Positions 1 through 6,971 are shown, counted from the first letter of the stretch. The stretch is 12,196 bases of DNA from Verrucomicrobiota bacterium (GCA_003695015.1 RFJD01000506.1:1-12196), one strand, 5' to 3'. The notes: generated by a model from the letters alone, not told the origin. Numbers and translations are program-made.

Positions 1-624
1 GCCCAGGGAGGCGCGAAAGTTGTAATGGCAGGGGAGCAGCACCAAACGATCCGGATACCGGCAATGCAGCACCTCGTTCAGCGCCAGTTGGTCGTCCACC
101 AACGACCGGAAAAAGCGCCGTCCCCGCGCCACCACCTCCTCCCGCAACGGCCGCGAGGCGGCGACGTTCCAGAAGGTCACCCCGGCGTTGACGAAGTTGC
201 TGGTGTAGAGCCCGCCGGGCAGATACCGCCCGCCGTTGTGCTCGACGCAGGCACCCACCCAGGCGTCCCGCAGCAGGGTGGCAAACGGCGGCAGCGGTTG
301 CAGGCAGGCCACGTCCAACCCGTCCACCACCAGCACCCAGTCCGCCTCGACTTCGTCCACGAACAGCCACCGCCGGTAATCGACCTCCCGCATCGGATGG
401 CCGAACGATGCGTCCGGCGGCCGCAGATGGTAGCGGACGCCCTCGACCTGTCGCCGCGGCAGCTCCCGCCCGACGACGAAGGCGTGCAGGGTGCAACCGG
501 GCGTGCGGCCGAAGCTGGCGAAGGTTTCGTCCAGCCGCTCGGCATGCGCGCCGTAAACCGCGGTCAGGATGGCCTGCCGGCCGGGCGGTTCGGCGGTCGT
601 TTCCGGGGTGGGGTGCGGGTTCAT
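1..624 (-). CDS. GT8-like glycosyltransferase, C-terminus beyond the window edge
   Basis: This is a 208-codon N-terminal part; the frame is still open at base 1. It probably transfers a sugar from a nucleotide sugar in the cytoplasm; donor and acceptor cannot be read from the sequence. After a short Pro/Thr-rich start, residues 18-25 (QAILTAVY) look like the first beta strand of a GT-A fold. VLVVDGLDVACLQPL (97-111) sits where the metal-binding DxD lies in GT8 enzymes, although here it reads DGLD. NAGVTFWN (146-153) matches the family's NAGV-x-x-N block, and DDQLALNEVL (177-186) matches its DQ-x-x-LN block. LLPCHYNFR follows at 196-204, as in GT8 proteins. The start codon overlaps the stop of the methyltransferase gene as ATGA, which fixes the start and implies translational coupling. 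No Shine-Dalgarno is apparent. The family call is by motif; a related GT-A family is possible. Confidence 0.75.
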   Translation of the reverse strand, partial: MNPHPTPETTAEPPGRQAILTAVYGAHAERLDETFASFGRTPGCTLHAFVVGRELPRRQVEGVRYHLRPPDASFGHPMREVDYRRWLFVDEVEADWVLVVDGLDVACLQPLPPFATLLRDAWVGACVEHNGGRYLPGGLYTSNFVNAGVTFWNVAASRPLREEVVARGRRFFRSLVDDQLALNEVLHCRYPDRLVLLPCHYNFRASLG

Positions 625-1604
625 GGACGTTTCGGGTGGTCGCCGCGGACCACGGGTTGATAGTGGCGGCGGTTCGCCCGGGAGAGCCGCCGGAAGAACC
701 GCCATCCGCGCAGCGGATCCAGACAGCCGGCCAGCCGGGGCAGGGCTTCACGGCAAAAATCCTCGCCCAACTTCTCCTGCAGCCAGGCTGCCAGCCGCGC
801 CGCCGGGCCGGTTTGGGCGAGCGGTTGGGCCGCCTGTTTCCGCGTCCACTGCGGGACGTAATCGCTCTGCTGCGGCGCGGTGGCAAACGGCCGGACCGCC
901 CGTTCCTTGACGGCCTCGACGAACAACAGCACCGGCCGTCGATCCACCAGCACCACCCGTTCGCCCACCTCCGCCGGATCCGCGACCCAATGCCGCCGCG
1001 AGCGGATGGGAAAGCTGTACCGCACGCCCAGCAACCGGGCGAACCCCGCCGTGTCCACGGCCGCCTCCAACCGCCGCACCCGGAAGCCGTTCTCCGGCGA
1101 GAGCGCCCGGTAAAACAGTTCCGGACTGAACTGGTAGAACCCGTGGCCGCAGTAGTTGGTGGCCGGGGTGAACAGGACCAGCCGGCCGCCGACGCCCGTC
1201 AGCCGCATGGCGTTGGCCAGCGCGGTCGGAAAATGAAACACGTGCTCCAGCGTCCCGCCGTCGATCACCAAGTCGAACTGGCCGTCCCAATCGTCGGGAA
1301 TGGGCTGGTTCAAATCCCACACCAGATCCGCGCCTTCGTAGTCCGAGGCGTCCAGTGCCCGGGTTTCCTCGACGCCCAGCCAGCGGAAGAACGCCGCCAG
1401 CCGCCACCCGGCCTTCAGCATGGCCTCCCGAAACGCCCCCGCGTCGCCATCTGGCGGCCAGCGGCCGTGTTCGGCCAGAAGCCGGCGCAACCGCTCCGGT
1501 CCCACCCAGAGATCCTGCCGCCCCAGGGTCAACACCCGCCGCACCGGCCGTTCTTGCGGCCAGCCTTCCAGCAGGAAACGGATGGATTCGACGGTCAGCC
1601 CCAT
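621..1604 (-). CDS. Class I SAM-dependent methyltransferase-like protein
   Basis: The product is 327 residues and probably a cytoplasmic methyltransferase with a Rossmann core, substrate unknown. The clearest part is FDLVIDGGTLEHVFHFP (110-126), which matches motif IV and the loop after it in class I methyltransferases. VGGRLVLFTPATNYCGHGF (138-156) follows and resembles the core strand and post-strand loop. LDASDYEGADLVWDLNQPIP (84-103) resembles the segment holding the acidic adenosine contact and motif II. The glycine-rich motif I is not canonical: the best candidate is VLTLGRQDL (24-32), separated from the rest by about 50 residues. About 100 residues after the core (230-327) are basic and unassigned. 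The gene overlaps the downstream glycosyltransferase by 4 bases (ATGA), so the pair likely forms one transcript for surface-sugar assembly or modification. No clear ribosome binding site precedes the start. A catalytically degenerate homologue cannot be excluded. Confidence 0.72.
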   Translation of the reverse strand: MGLTVESIRFLLEGWPQERPVRRVLTLGRQDLWVGPERLRRLLAEHGRWPPDGDAGAFREAMLKAGWRLAAFFRWLGVEETRALDASDYEGADLVWDLNQPIPDDWDGQFDLVIDGGTLEHVFHFPTALANAMRLTGVGGRLVLFTPATNYCGHGFYQFSPELFYRALSPENGFRVRRLEAAVDTAGFARLLGVRYSFPIRSRRHWVADPAEVGERVVLVDRRPVLLFVEAVKERAVRPFATAPQQSDYVPQWTRKQAAQPLAQTGPAARLAAWLQEKLGEDFCREALPRLAGCLDPLRGWRFFRRLSRANRRHYQPVVRGDHPKRP

Positions 1605-1745
1605 CGTCGCGTTGCCGGCCAGCTTGCCGGGCCGCCCTTAGGGCGCAAGCCCTTTCCCCACCGCCCATACCGGGCGTGTCCCGCCGCACGGTCGAAGAGG
1701 TGCGCCAGCAAGCCGGGCGGCCTGCTCCGGTCGCTGCAGGTCAAA

Positions 1746-1845
1746 TTCACCACCAAGGGCACGAAGACACGAAAGGCTTCCGAAGTAGGGGGTCGTTCAA
1801 CGGCGCGTGGCGCCTTGGTGCTCTCGGTGTTCTTCGTGGTGAGAA
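1746..1845. repeat. Imperfect inverted repeat of the 'accacgaag...cacgaag' type
   Basis: The left arm (1746-1776) on the plus strand contains TTCACCACCAAGGGCACGAA followed by GACACGAAAGG. The right arm (1813-1845), read on the minus strand, contains CTCACCACGAAGAACACCGA followed by GAGCACCAAGG. The two arms are therefore related inverted copies, each with CACGAAG-like sub-units, around a loop of about 36 bases. Repeats of this wording are, from memory, frequent between genes in Verrucomicrobiota and some other phyla. Only one copy is in this window, so its repeat status genome-wide is inference. It could act as a 3' stabilising hairpin or be a small non-autonomous mobile element. Confidence 0.65.
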
Positions 1846-1875
1846 CGAACCAAGCCACACCGGCAATTCTCCGGC

Positions 1876-1901
1876 GGGATGCCGGCGAAACGCCCGGCCC
1901 C
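1876..1901 (-). terminator. Possible weak hairpin terminator after mqnC
   Basis: On the minus strand, 10 bases past the mqnC stop, GGGGCCGGGCG-TTT-CGCCGGCATCC can fold into a GC-rich stem with one bulge and one mismatch. No U-rich run follows it, so it is a poor intrinsic terminator by itself. It may instead be an mRNA 3'-end stem, or may act together with the inverted repeat downstream. Confidence 0.3.
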
Positions 1902-1911
1902 GGGGAGGCGG

Positions 1912-3003
1912 TCAGTTCAAGAGCCGGTACCAGTTGTCCCGCTGATGGGGTTCGAAGCCGGCTTCTTCGATGAGACGTCGCATCTGCCGGACGGTCATCC
2001 GGAAGCGGGCGCCGGCTTGGGAGACGACGTTTTCCTCGATCATGATGCTGCCCAGATCGTTGGCCCCGTAGGCGAGGGCGACCTGTCCGATGGCCGGTCC
2101 CTGGGTGACCCAGGAGCTTTGCACGCTGGGGAAGTTGTCGAGGTAAATGCGGGCCAGGGCCTGGGTGCGGAGGTACTCGTGGGCGCCGACCATCGGCACG
2201 CGGAGTCGGGTGTTCTCCGCTTGGAAGGTCCAGCCGATGAAGGCGGTGAATCCGCCGGTGCGGTCCTGCTGCTGGCGGAGACGTTCGAGGTGCTCGATGC
2301 GATCCTCGATGGTCTCGACGTGGCCGAACATCATCGTGGCGGTGGTCTTGAGCCCCAGCCGGTGGGCGGTGTCCATGACCTCGAGCCATTCGTCGGCCGT
2401 GGCCTTCAACGGCGAAATGCGCCGGCGCACGCGGTCCACGAGGATTTCGCCGCCGCCGCCGGGGATGCTGCCCAGCCCGGCGGCCATGAAGTCGCGCAGG
2501 ATCTGCTCGAGCGGTTCGTCGAACACCTTGCGGAAATGGATGAACTCGCTGGGGCTGAAGCCGTGGATGTTGATCTGGGGGAACTTGTTTTTGATGTGGG
2601 AGAGGAGGTCCAGATACCACTGCTTGGGGAGGCCGGGATGGTGGCCGCCCTGGAGGAGAAGCTGGGTTCCGCCCAAGGCCAGGGTCTCCTCGATCTTGCG
2701 GTCCATCTCCTCGAGGCTGATGACGTAGGCGTCCGGGGCGCGTTCGGTGCGGTAAAAGGCGCAGAACTTGCAGTAAACGTTGCAGATGTTCGTGTAATTG
2801 ACGTTGCGGTCGATGATGTAGGTGACGATCTCCGGTCCGCGGCCGTCGTAGGCGTCGGCCCGGGCCAGCCGGCGGCGGCGGTCGGCCAACTGCCCCAGCT
2901 CCTCCAACGGCAGGTCATAGAGCCGCCGGGCTTCGGCGGGGGTCACGCGCCCGCCGTCCCAGACCTTCTGACAAAGCTCATCGATGGCGCTTTCGACACG
3001 CAT
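1912..3003 (-). CDS. mqnC: Dehypoxanthine futalosine cyclase (radical SAM), menaquinone biosynthesis
   Basis: The 363-residue product belongs to the radical SAM family that cyclises dehypoxanthine futalosine to cyclic DHFL in the futalosine route to menaquinone, in the cytoplasm. The family-typical block YIIDRNVNYTNIC starts at residue 62. It runs into the iron-sulfur motif C74-x3-C78-x2-C81 (CNVYCKFC), followed by AFYR. Further MqnC-like blocks are LLLQGGHHPGLP (115-126), INIHGFSPSEF (144-154) and SIPGGGGEIL (179-188), the last in a typical SAM-contact position. Length and layout fit MqnC; the related MqnE (aminofutalosine synthase) differs around the cysteine motif and the GGHHP block. The start is the ATG at 3003, and no Shine-Dalgarno is evident. 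The gene diverges from the large exported-protein gene across 201 bases. No other futalosine-pathway gene (mqnA, mqnB, mqnD, mqnE) is in the window, so the pathway would be scattered. Confidence 0.93.
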   Translation of the reverse strand: MRVESAIDELCQKVWDGGRVTPAEARRLYDLPLEELGQLADRRRRLARADAYDGRGPEIVTYIIDRNVNYTNICNVYCKFCAFYRTERAPDAYVISLEEMDRKIEETLALGGTQLLLQGGHHPGLPKQWYLDLLSHIKNKFPQINIHGFSPSEFIHFRKVFDEPLEQILRDFMAAGLGSIPGGGGEILVDRVRRRISPLKATADEWLEVMDTAHRLGLKTTATMMFGHVETIEDRIEHLERLRQQQDRTGGFTAFIGWTFQAENTRLRVPMVGAHEYLRTQALARIYLDNFPSVQSSWVTQGPAIGQVALAYGANDLGSIMIEENVVSQAGARFRMTVRQMRRLIEEAGFEPHQRDNWYRLLN

Positions 3004-3204
3004 GGGGGCTCAACGTACGGGAACCGGCCCGAAACGCAATCCGGCACGGCGGCTCTGGAGGAGGGCATGCGGCGCCGGCAAAGGGGCGGCCAGGCGGGCC
3101 CGGGACGCTTTCTGGTAACTGCCGTCGGCGGGGGCGTGTCATCCCTCGACGGAAGGCGCCGGTCCGGGCATGGTCCGCGACCGGGCCTACCTTGGGACCG
3201 AACC

Positions 3205-6200
3205 ATGCGAATCAAACCCATGAACCGAACCACGTTTCTCTTTCGTTGCCGGACCATTGGCGTTCTGGCGTTGATCCTGGCCGGGACGGCGTCCTTCGCG
3301 TTGCGGGCGCAGGACCGGCTCGATGCCGGAATGCTTTCCGCGCCGGCGGTGGCTGCCGGTCCGTTGCGCGAACAACTGCCCGGCCACGCCGTGGCGCACC
3401 TCGAGTTGCGTGGCTTGTCGAGGGTGTTGGACGCGCTGGACACTTTCGTGAACGCCGCGGCTCCGCGCCGCCTCTTGCCGCCGGATTTGCAGGGGGTGTT
3501 CGAGGGTGGACGCCCGGTGCGGACGATGCTCGGCTACCAGGCCCTCGGCCAGCCGTTGGAGGACGAGGTGGTGGCCGGGCGGCTGGGGCTGGATCCGGCC
3601 CGGCCGGTCAGCCTGACGCTCTATCCGGGGGACCCGCGGCATGCGTTCATTCTGAGCCTGCCGATGAGCGGTCCGGAGCCGATGGCCGAGACCCTGCACA
3701 GCGCGTTGCATCCGGCCGCCATCGAGGTCTCGCCGCTGGGGTCGGGGAAGGTGCTCCGGCTGGTGTTGAACCGGCCGGACTTGGCCGAGCTGCACGTGGT
3801 GACCGCGCCGGACCGGGTCTTTCTGTGCGGCCACCGGGGGCTGGCAATCAGCTTGGTCGAGACGCCGGAGGTGGAACGCCTGGGGCGGGATGCCTTCATC
3901 GACCGCGTGCTGGCCGATGCCGCCGGGGACGATCTGCTGTTGTTGCTGGATCCGCGTCTGGTGAAGCCGTTCATCAACCAGGCCCAGCAGTTCCGACCGC
4001 ATCTGCGCGAATGGATCCACCAGCAACGGGTCCGGAGCCTGGCCGCCATGCCGGCGGCGCAACGGACCGAGTTGGAACGCCAGTTCCGCCGCCAGCTTGG
4101 GGTGCGGGACTTGGAGCAACTGGCCGACTACGTGGAAACCGCGGTCACGGTCACGGCCGAACAGCTCCTGGACGCCGTGACGGCCAGGAGCCTGGCGTTC
4201 GAGGGAATCGCCTTGAGCGCGCGGCTGGACGGTCGGTTCCCCGAGGTCGGGCTGCGGGTGTATTCGGCGGACATCGAGCCGGGCCGGGGCGTTGCGCCGC
4301 TGGATTTGGAGGGGTTGAAGGCGGCGTTGGGGTTGTTGGGAGGCGGCGCGGACGGTTTCCATGCGGTTGGCCGGGAACCCTCGCCCCAAGCCCATCCGGT
4401 GTTGCGTGGCTGGGTGGAGGCGCTGAGGCAGGGGTTCGCCGAAAAGGGCCTGCGGTCGTGGTGGTTCGACCGGCTGGCGGCCATGCTGGAGGAGGCGGAG
4501 CCCGAACCGCGCTTGGGTGCGGAGCTGGACTGGCGGGTGACGGCCCGGATGCCGCTGGTCGAGGCGCCGTCGCTCGAGGAGAGCCCGTCGGTGGCGGCGT
4601 ATTTCGCGCAGATGAAGCTGCCCTTGCGGCGGCCGGTGACCGTGACGCCCGGGAGGACGCCGGCGTTCTTGGCGGAGTACTGGGAGCGGGCGGCGGCGGT
4701 GTACGCCCGCAACCAGGAGTTGGGCGACCGGTTCCTGCGCGAAACCAGCGGGCGCGAGCCGGGGCTGGACTGGCAGTGGCGGGTGCACACCGAGCCGTTG
4801 CCGAACGACATCCTGCGGGTCGTGGCCGAGAGCGCCGTGCGGACTCACGGCGGATTGTTCGGCTTCGATCAACACGAGCTGGTGAGCCGGCGAATCTTTC
4901 ACGCCCGGCAGGTGGGGGACTGGTTGGTCTTCCACCGGGGCTTGGTGGAGCCGGATTGGCTGGCGGGGTTGGCGCCGGCGGAGCCCGGGACGGCCGTGGC
5001 GCCGGCGATCGCCCGGCTGCTCGAACGGGTGCCGGCGGATGTCAACCGGCTTTGTGTGGGGCGTGTGTTGCACCGGGTGCCGGACGCGATCGACTGGCTG
5101 GCCCGGTTGGAGAGCCGGCTGCGGAAGGATGCCGACGCCTACCTGGCGCGGGTCGAGGAACTGGCCCGCGAAAGCGGCGGCGACGAGGCGGCATTGCGAC
5201 GGAAGCTGGCCGGGTTGCCCATGCCCGAGGGGCTTTACGCGGTCTGCCGGGATGCGGAGGGCCGCGTGTACGGGCTCTTGCCGGGGAACCTGGTCTATCC
5301 GCGTCCGCCGGTGATGCCGGTGTTGCAGAAGCTTTTCCGGGGCTTTGCCCAAAAGGCGCCGGAGCTGGGCGGCGGCGTCTTCTACACGCGGGTTCGGCCG
5401 GGCGTGTGGGAGGCGCGGTGCGTGCAGAGCACGGAGGCGTTGGCGGCGTTGATTTCGACCGTGGGCGACGCCGCGGCGGAACAGGTCCTGCCGCCGGAAC
5501 GCCAGCAGGAGCTCTGGCAACGGCTCCGCCAACCCGGCGACCAAGATGAACTCCACTGGGAGTGGGTGCTCGACGTGAATCCGGTGTGGGACGTCTTCCC
5601 GCGCCCGCCGTTGAAGACCCGGGCGCGCCCGGCCCACCCCATCCCGCCGCGACCGCCCGAGGCCGACGCCCGGCAGCTCGACCTGACGCCGTTCTACAAC
5701 GCCTCCCTCGAGGATGACTGGCACCAAGGCAATCTGTCCAACTCGCTGGCCGGCCTGCCCGCCGGGGTGCAAACGCTCGACGGCGTGCAGTTCGACGTCC
5801 GGGGCGTCGTGCAACTGGCCGGCCGCGCCCAGATCCGCGAATCGCGCGCGCGCTTCCCTCACGAGGTCCGGGGCATTCCGGTCGGCCGGAAGGCGCGCCG
5901 GATCCATTTCCTCCATGCCACCGGCTGGTCCGCTCCGTTGGACACCACAGTGGGCCGTTACGTGATCCACTACGCCAACGGCGGTTCGCGCACGATCCTG
6001 CTGCTTTACGGGCGGGATCTGGCGGACTGGTACGGCCCGCCGGATCGGGAGGAAGGAGACGAACTCCGGGTGGCGTGGCGGGCGCCGGCCCGGGGCAGCA
6101 GCCCCGGTGAACTCCGCCTCTACCACTTGGCATGGGACAATCCCCTGCCGGAACAGCCCATCGAAAGCATCGACTTCATCTCGGCGCTGAATGATCCCGC

Positions 6201-6231
6201 GCCGTTCGTGGTGGCGATCACCGTGGAATGA
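3205..6231 (+). CDS. Large exported protein of unknown function with a C-terminal beta-rich module
   Basis: The product is 1008 residues and I do not recognise a characterised family. A basic start (MRIKPMNRTT), a hydrophobic stretch at about 18-31 and a likely signal peptidase site near A35 (ALRA-QD) indicate Sec export; there is no lipobox cysteine. Residues about 55-450 mix beta strands with amphipathic helices and resemble, loosely, DUF3352-type exported proteins with repeated 'AHLEL...RVLDAL' blocks. That link is only a guess. Residues 450-790 are helical and charged. A proline-rich linker (about 798-819, PRPPLKTRARPAHPIPPRPP) leads to a module at 826-1008. Its marks are FHP-type 'RRIHFLHATGW' (898-908), 'VGRYVIHYANG' (916-926) and 'LLLYGRDLADWY' (932-943), reminiscent of beta-sandwich domains in verrucomicrobial secreted proteins. 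The ATG at 3205 is preferred because the signal peptide follows directly; an in-frame ATG at 3220 is an alternative. The frame stays open far upstream, but without coding signal. It appears monocistronic and ends at a strong hairpin. Confidence 0.85.
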   Translation: MRIKPMNRTTFLFRCRTIGVLALILAGTASFALRAQDRLDAGMLSAPAVAAGPLREQLPGHAVAHLELRGLSRVLDALDTFVNAAAPRRLLPPDLQGVFEGGRPVRTMLGYQALGQPLEDEVVAGRLGLDPARPVSLTLYPGDPRHAFILSLPMSGPEPMAETLHSALHPAAIEVSPLGSGKVLRLVLNRPDLAELHVVTAPDRVFLCGHRGLAISLVETPEVERLGRDAFIDRVLADAAGDDLLLLLDPRLVKPFINQAQQFRPHLREWIHQQRVRSLAAMPAAQRTELERQFRRQLGVRDLEQLADYVETAVTVTAEQLLDAVTARSLAFEGIALSARLDGRFPEVGLRVYSADIEPGRGVAPLDLEGLKAALGLLGGGADGFHAVGREPSPQAHPVLRGWVEALRQGFAEKGLRSWWFDRLAAMLEEAEPEPRLGAELDWRVTARMPLVEAPSLEESPSVAAYFAQMKLPLRRPVTVTPGRTPAFLAEYWERAAAVYARNQELGDRFLRETSGREPGLDWQWRVHTEPLPNDILRVVAESAVRTHGGLFGFDQHELVSRRIFHARQVGDWLVFHRGLVEPDWLAGLAPAEPGTAVAPAIARLLERVPADVNRLCVGRVLHRVPDAIDWLARLESRLRKDADAYLARVEELARESGGDEAALRRKLAGLPMPEGLYAVCRDAEGRVYGLLPGNLVYPRPPVMPVLQKLFRGFAQKAPELGGGVFYTRVRPGVWEARCVQSTEALAALISTVGDAAAEQVLPPERQQELWQRLRQPGDQDELHWEWVLDVNPVWDVFPRPPLKTRARPAHPIPPRPPEADARQLDLTPFYNASLEDDWHQGNLSNSLAGLPAGVQTLDGVQFDVRGVVQLAGRAQIRESRARFPHEVRGIPVGRKARRIHFLHATGWSAPLDTTVGRYVIHYANGGSRTILLLYGRDLADWYGPPDREEGDELRVAWRAPARGSSPGELRLYHLAWDNPLPEQPIESIDFISALNDPAPFVVAITVE

Positions 6232-6261
6232 ACGGCCCGGCGGGGAACGCCGCTCCGGAAG

Positions 6262-6296
6262 GACGGGCCGGGGACCGCGGAGGTTCCCGGCCCGTC
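6262..6296 (+). terminator. Hairpin terminator of the exported-protein gene
   Basis: Thirty bases past the stop at 6231, GACGGGCCGGGGACC and GGTTCCCGGCCCGTC form a 15-pair stem (one G-U) around a 5-base loop. The stem is followed by TTGGTTTG, a short and interrupted U tract. The long GC stem and its position make it a good candidate for the plus-strand transcript end; the weak U tract limits certainty. Confidence 0.7.
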
Positions 6297-6312
6297 TTGG
6301 TTTGCCGGGGGA

Positions 6313-6343
6313 GAAAAAATGAAAGCGGCCGCGCGGGCCGCTT
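6313..6343 (-). terminator. Intrinsic terminator of the peroxiredoxin gene
   Basis: Read on the minus strand, AAGCGGCC-CGCGC-GGCCGCTT is a perfect 8-pair stem with a 5-base loop (6323-6343). It is followed by TCATTTTTT (6313-6321), a proper U tract. It lies 55 bases past the peroxiredoxin stop and faces the plus-strand hairpin at 6262-6296, so the two convergent genes have separate terminators. Confidence 0.8.
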
Positions 6344-6398
6344 GACGTCGATGAAGAGAGGGGGTTGCCGCCTTGGTCGGCGGGGGCGGGGGCCCGGG

Positions 6399-6878
6399 TC
6401 ACCCAAGCTGCTGCAGAGTGGCCTTGATGGCTTCGAAATTCGGCAGGTCCTTCGGCGTCGGCGTCTGCTCGCTGTAGCGGACCACGCCTTCCTTGTCGAT
6501 GACGAAGGCGGCCCGGGCGGAGACCGAACCGAGCCCCAGCAGGTCCTCGAGCAACACGCCGTAGTCCCGGGCGGTGGTCTTGTTGAGGTCGCTGGCCAGG
6601 GTGATGCCGATCTTCTCCTGCTTGGCCCAAGCTTCCTGGGCGAAGGGACTGTCCACGCTGATGGCGATGACGTCGGCGTTGAGGTCGCGATAGGCATTCA
6701 GGCCGGCGGTGACGTCGCACATCTCCTGGGTGCAGACACTGGTGAAGGCCAGCGGGAAGAACAGCAGAACGGTGTTCTTCTTGCCGAAATTGTCGCTGAG
6801 CTTCACGTCGCGGAGCCCGGAGGCGTCCTTGGACTTGAGGGAGAAGTCGGGGGCTTTGGATCCAACTGGAATGGCCAT
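6399..6878 (-). CDS. Peroxiredoxin (thiol-dependent peroxidase)
   Basis: The 159-residue cytoplasmic protein belongs to the AhpC/TSA-redoxin superfamily, which reduces hydrogen peroxide, organic hydroperoxides or both using thiols. VGSKAPDFSLKS (5-16) is the usual first strand. The active-site loop P42-LAF-T46-SV-C49 carries the peroxidatic cysteine in the P-x3-T-x2-C pattern, and R122 (SARAAFVID) is the expected conserved arginine. A second cysteine, C54 (CTQEMC), is five residues on. That spacing occurs in PrxQ/BCP-type enzymes as a resolving cysteine, while the overall sequence also resembles AhpE-like one-cysteine enzymes, so the subfamily is left open. The ATG at 6878 is preferred to the in-frame TTG at 6971: family alignment begins here, and the TTG lies inside a promoter-like TTGACA. 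No Shine-Dalgarno is seen. The gene is single, with its own promoter and terminator candidates. Confidence 0.95.
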   Translation of the reverse strand: MAIPVGSKAPDFSLKSKDASGLRDVKLSDNFGKKNTVLLFFPLAFTSVCTQEMCDVTAGLNAYRDLNADVIAISVDSPFAQEAWAKQEKIGITLASDLNKTTARDYGVLLEDLLGLGSVSARAAFVIDKEGVVRYSEQTPTPKDLPNFEAIKATLQQLG

Positions 6879-6917
6879 AAGGATGTTCGGTCTTTCGGAT
6901 TCAGGTTTCTGGTTGAG

Positions 6918-6936
6918 GCCCGTCGCGGCGACGGGC
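6918..6936 (-). promoter_or_regulatory. Perfect hairpin in the peroxiredoxin leader
   Basis: GCCCGTCG and CGACGGGC form a perfect 8-pair stem around a 3-base loop, about 40 bases before the start codon and at the 5' end of the transcript predicted from the promoter at 6944-6971. It could be a stabilising 5' stem or an operator-like palindrome. Its role is unknown. Confidence 0.4.
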
Positions 6937-6943
6937 GGCTGTA

Positions 6944-6971
6944 CGGATAACCCGCCTCGCCGGCTTGTCAA
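6944..6971 (-). promoter_or_regulatory. Candidate sigma70-type promoter for the peroxiredoxin gene
   Basis: On the minus strand a perfect TTGACA -35 (6966-6971) is followed after 16 bases by TATCCG (6944-6949), which matches 3 of 6 bases of the -10 consensus. Transcription would begin near 6937, giving a leader of about 59 bases. The -35 is strong and the -10 weak, which would suit an activated promoter. Confidence 0.45.

Larger units (their letters stand above)
1605..1911. other. Non-coding gap between mqnC and the methyltransferase gene
   Basis: This 307-base gap lies between two leftward genes. It contains the inverted-repeat element at 1746-1845, a GC hairpin just past the mqnC stop, and near 1640-1653 the small perfect hairpin AGGGC-GCAA-GCCCT, which has a GNRA-type loop. 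I see no credible gene. The long frames that cross it are extensions of antisense frames with no start or family signal. No promoter for the methyltransferase-glycosyltransferase pair was convincing. Confidence 0.6.

Noticed and set aside
3159..3184. CCGGTC...GACCGG inverted repeat before the exported-protein gene
   Set aside because: It has only 6 pairs across a 14-base loop in very GC-rich DNA, which is easily expected by chance; no operator or promoter could be tied to it.
1879..3204. Upstream extension of the exported-protein frame to 1879
   Set aside because: The extension is antisense to mqnC, and the signal peptide at 3205 marks the true N-terminus.
3187..6720. A 1177-codon open frame on the minus strand, antisense to the exported-protein gene and running into the peroxiredoxin region
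   Set aside because: Its translation is low-complexity Arg/Gln/His/Pro-rich, typical of the antisense of a GC-rich gene, and it would run through two terminators and the peroxiredoxin coding frame. The plus-strand frame has a signal peptide and protein-like composition.
6879..6971. A longer peroxiredoxin starting from the TTG at 6971
   Set aside because: The extra 31 residues do not belong to the family, and the TTG is part of the TTGACA promoter element.
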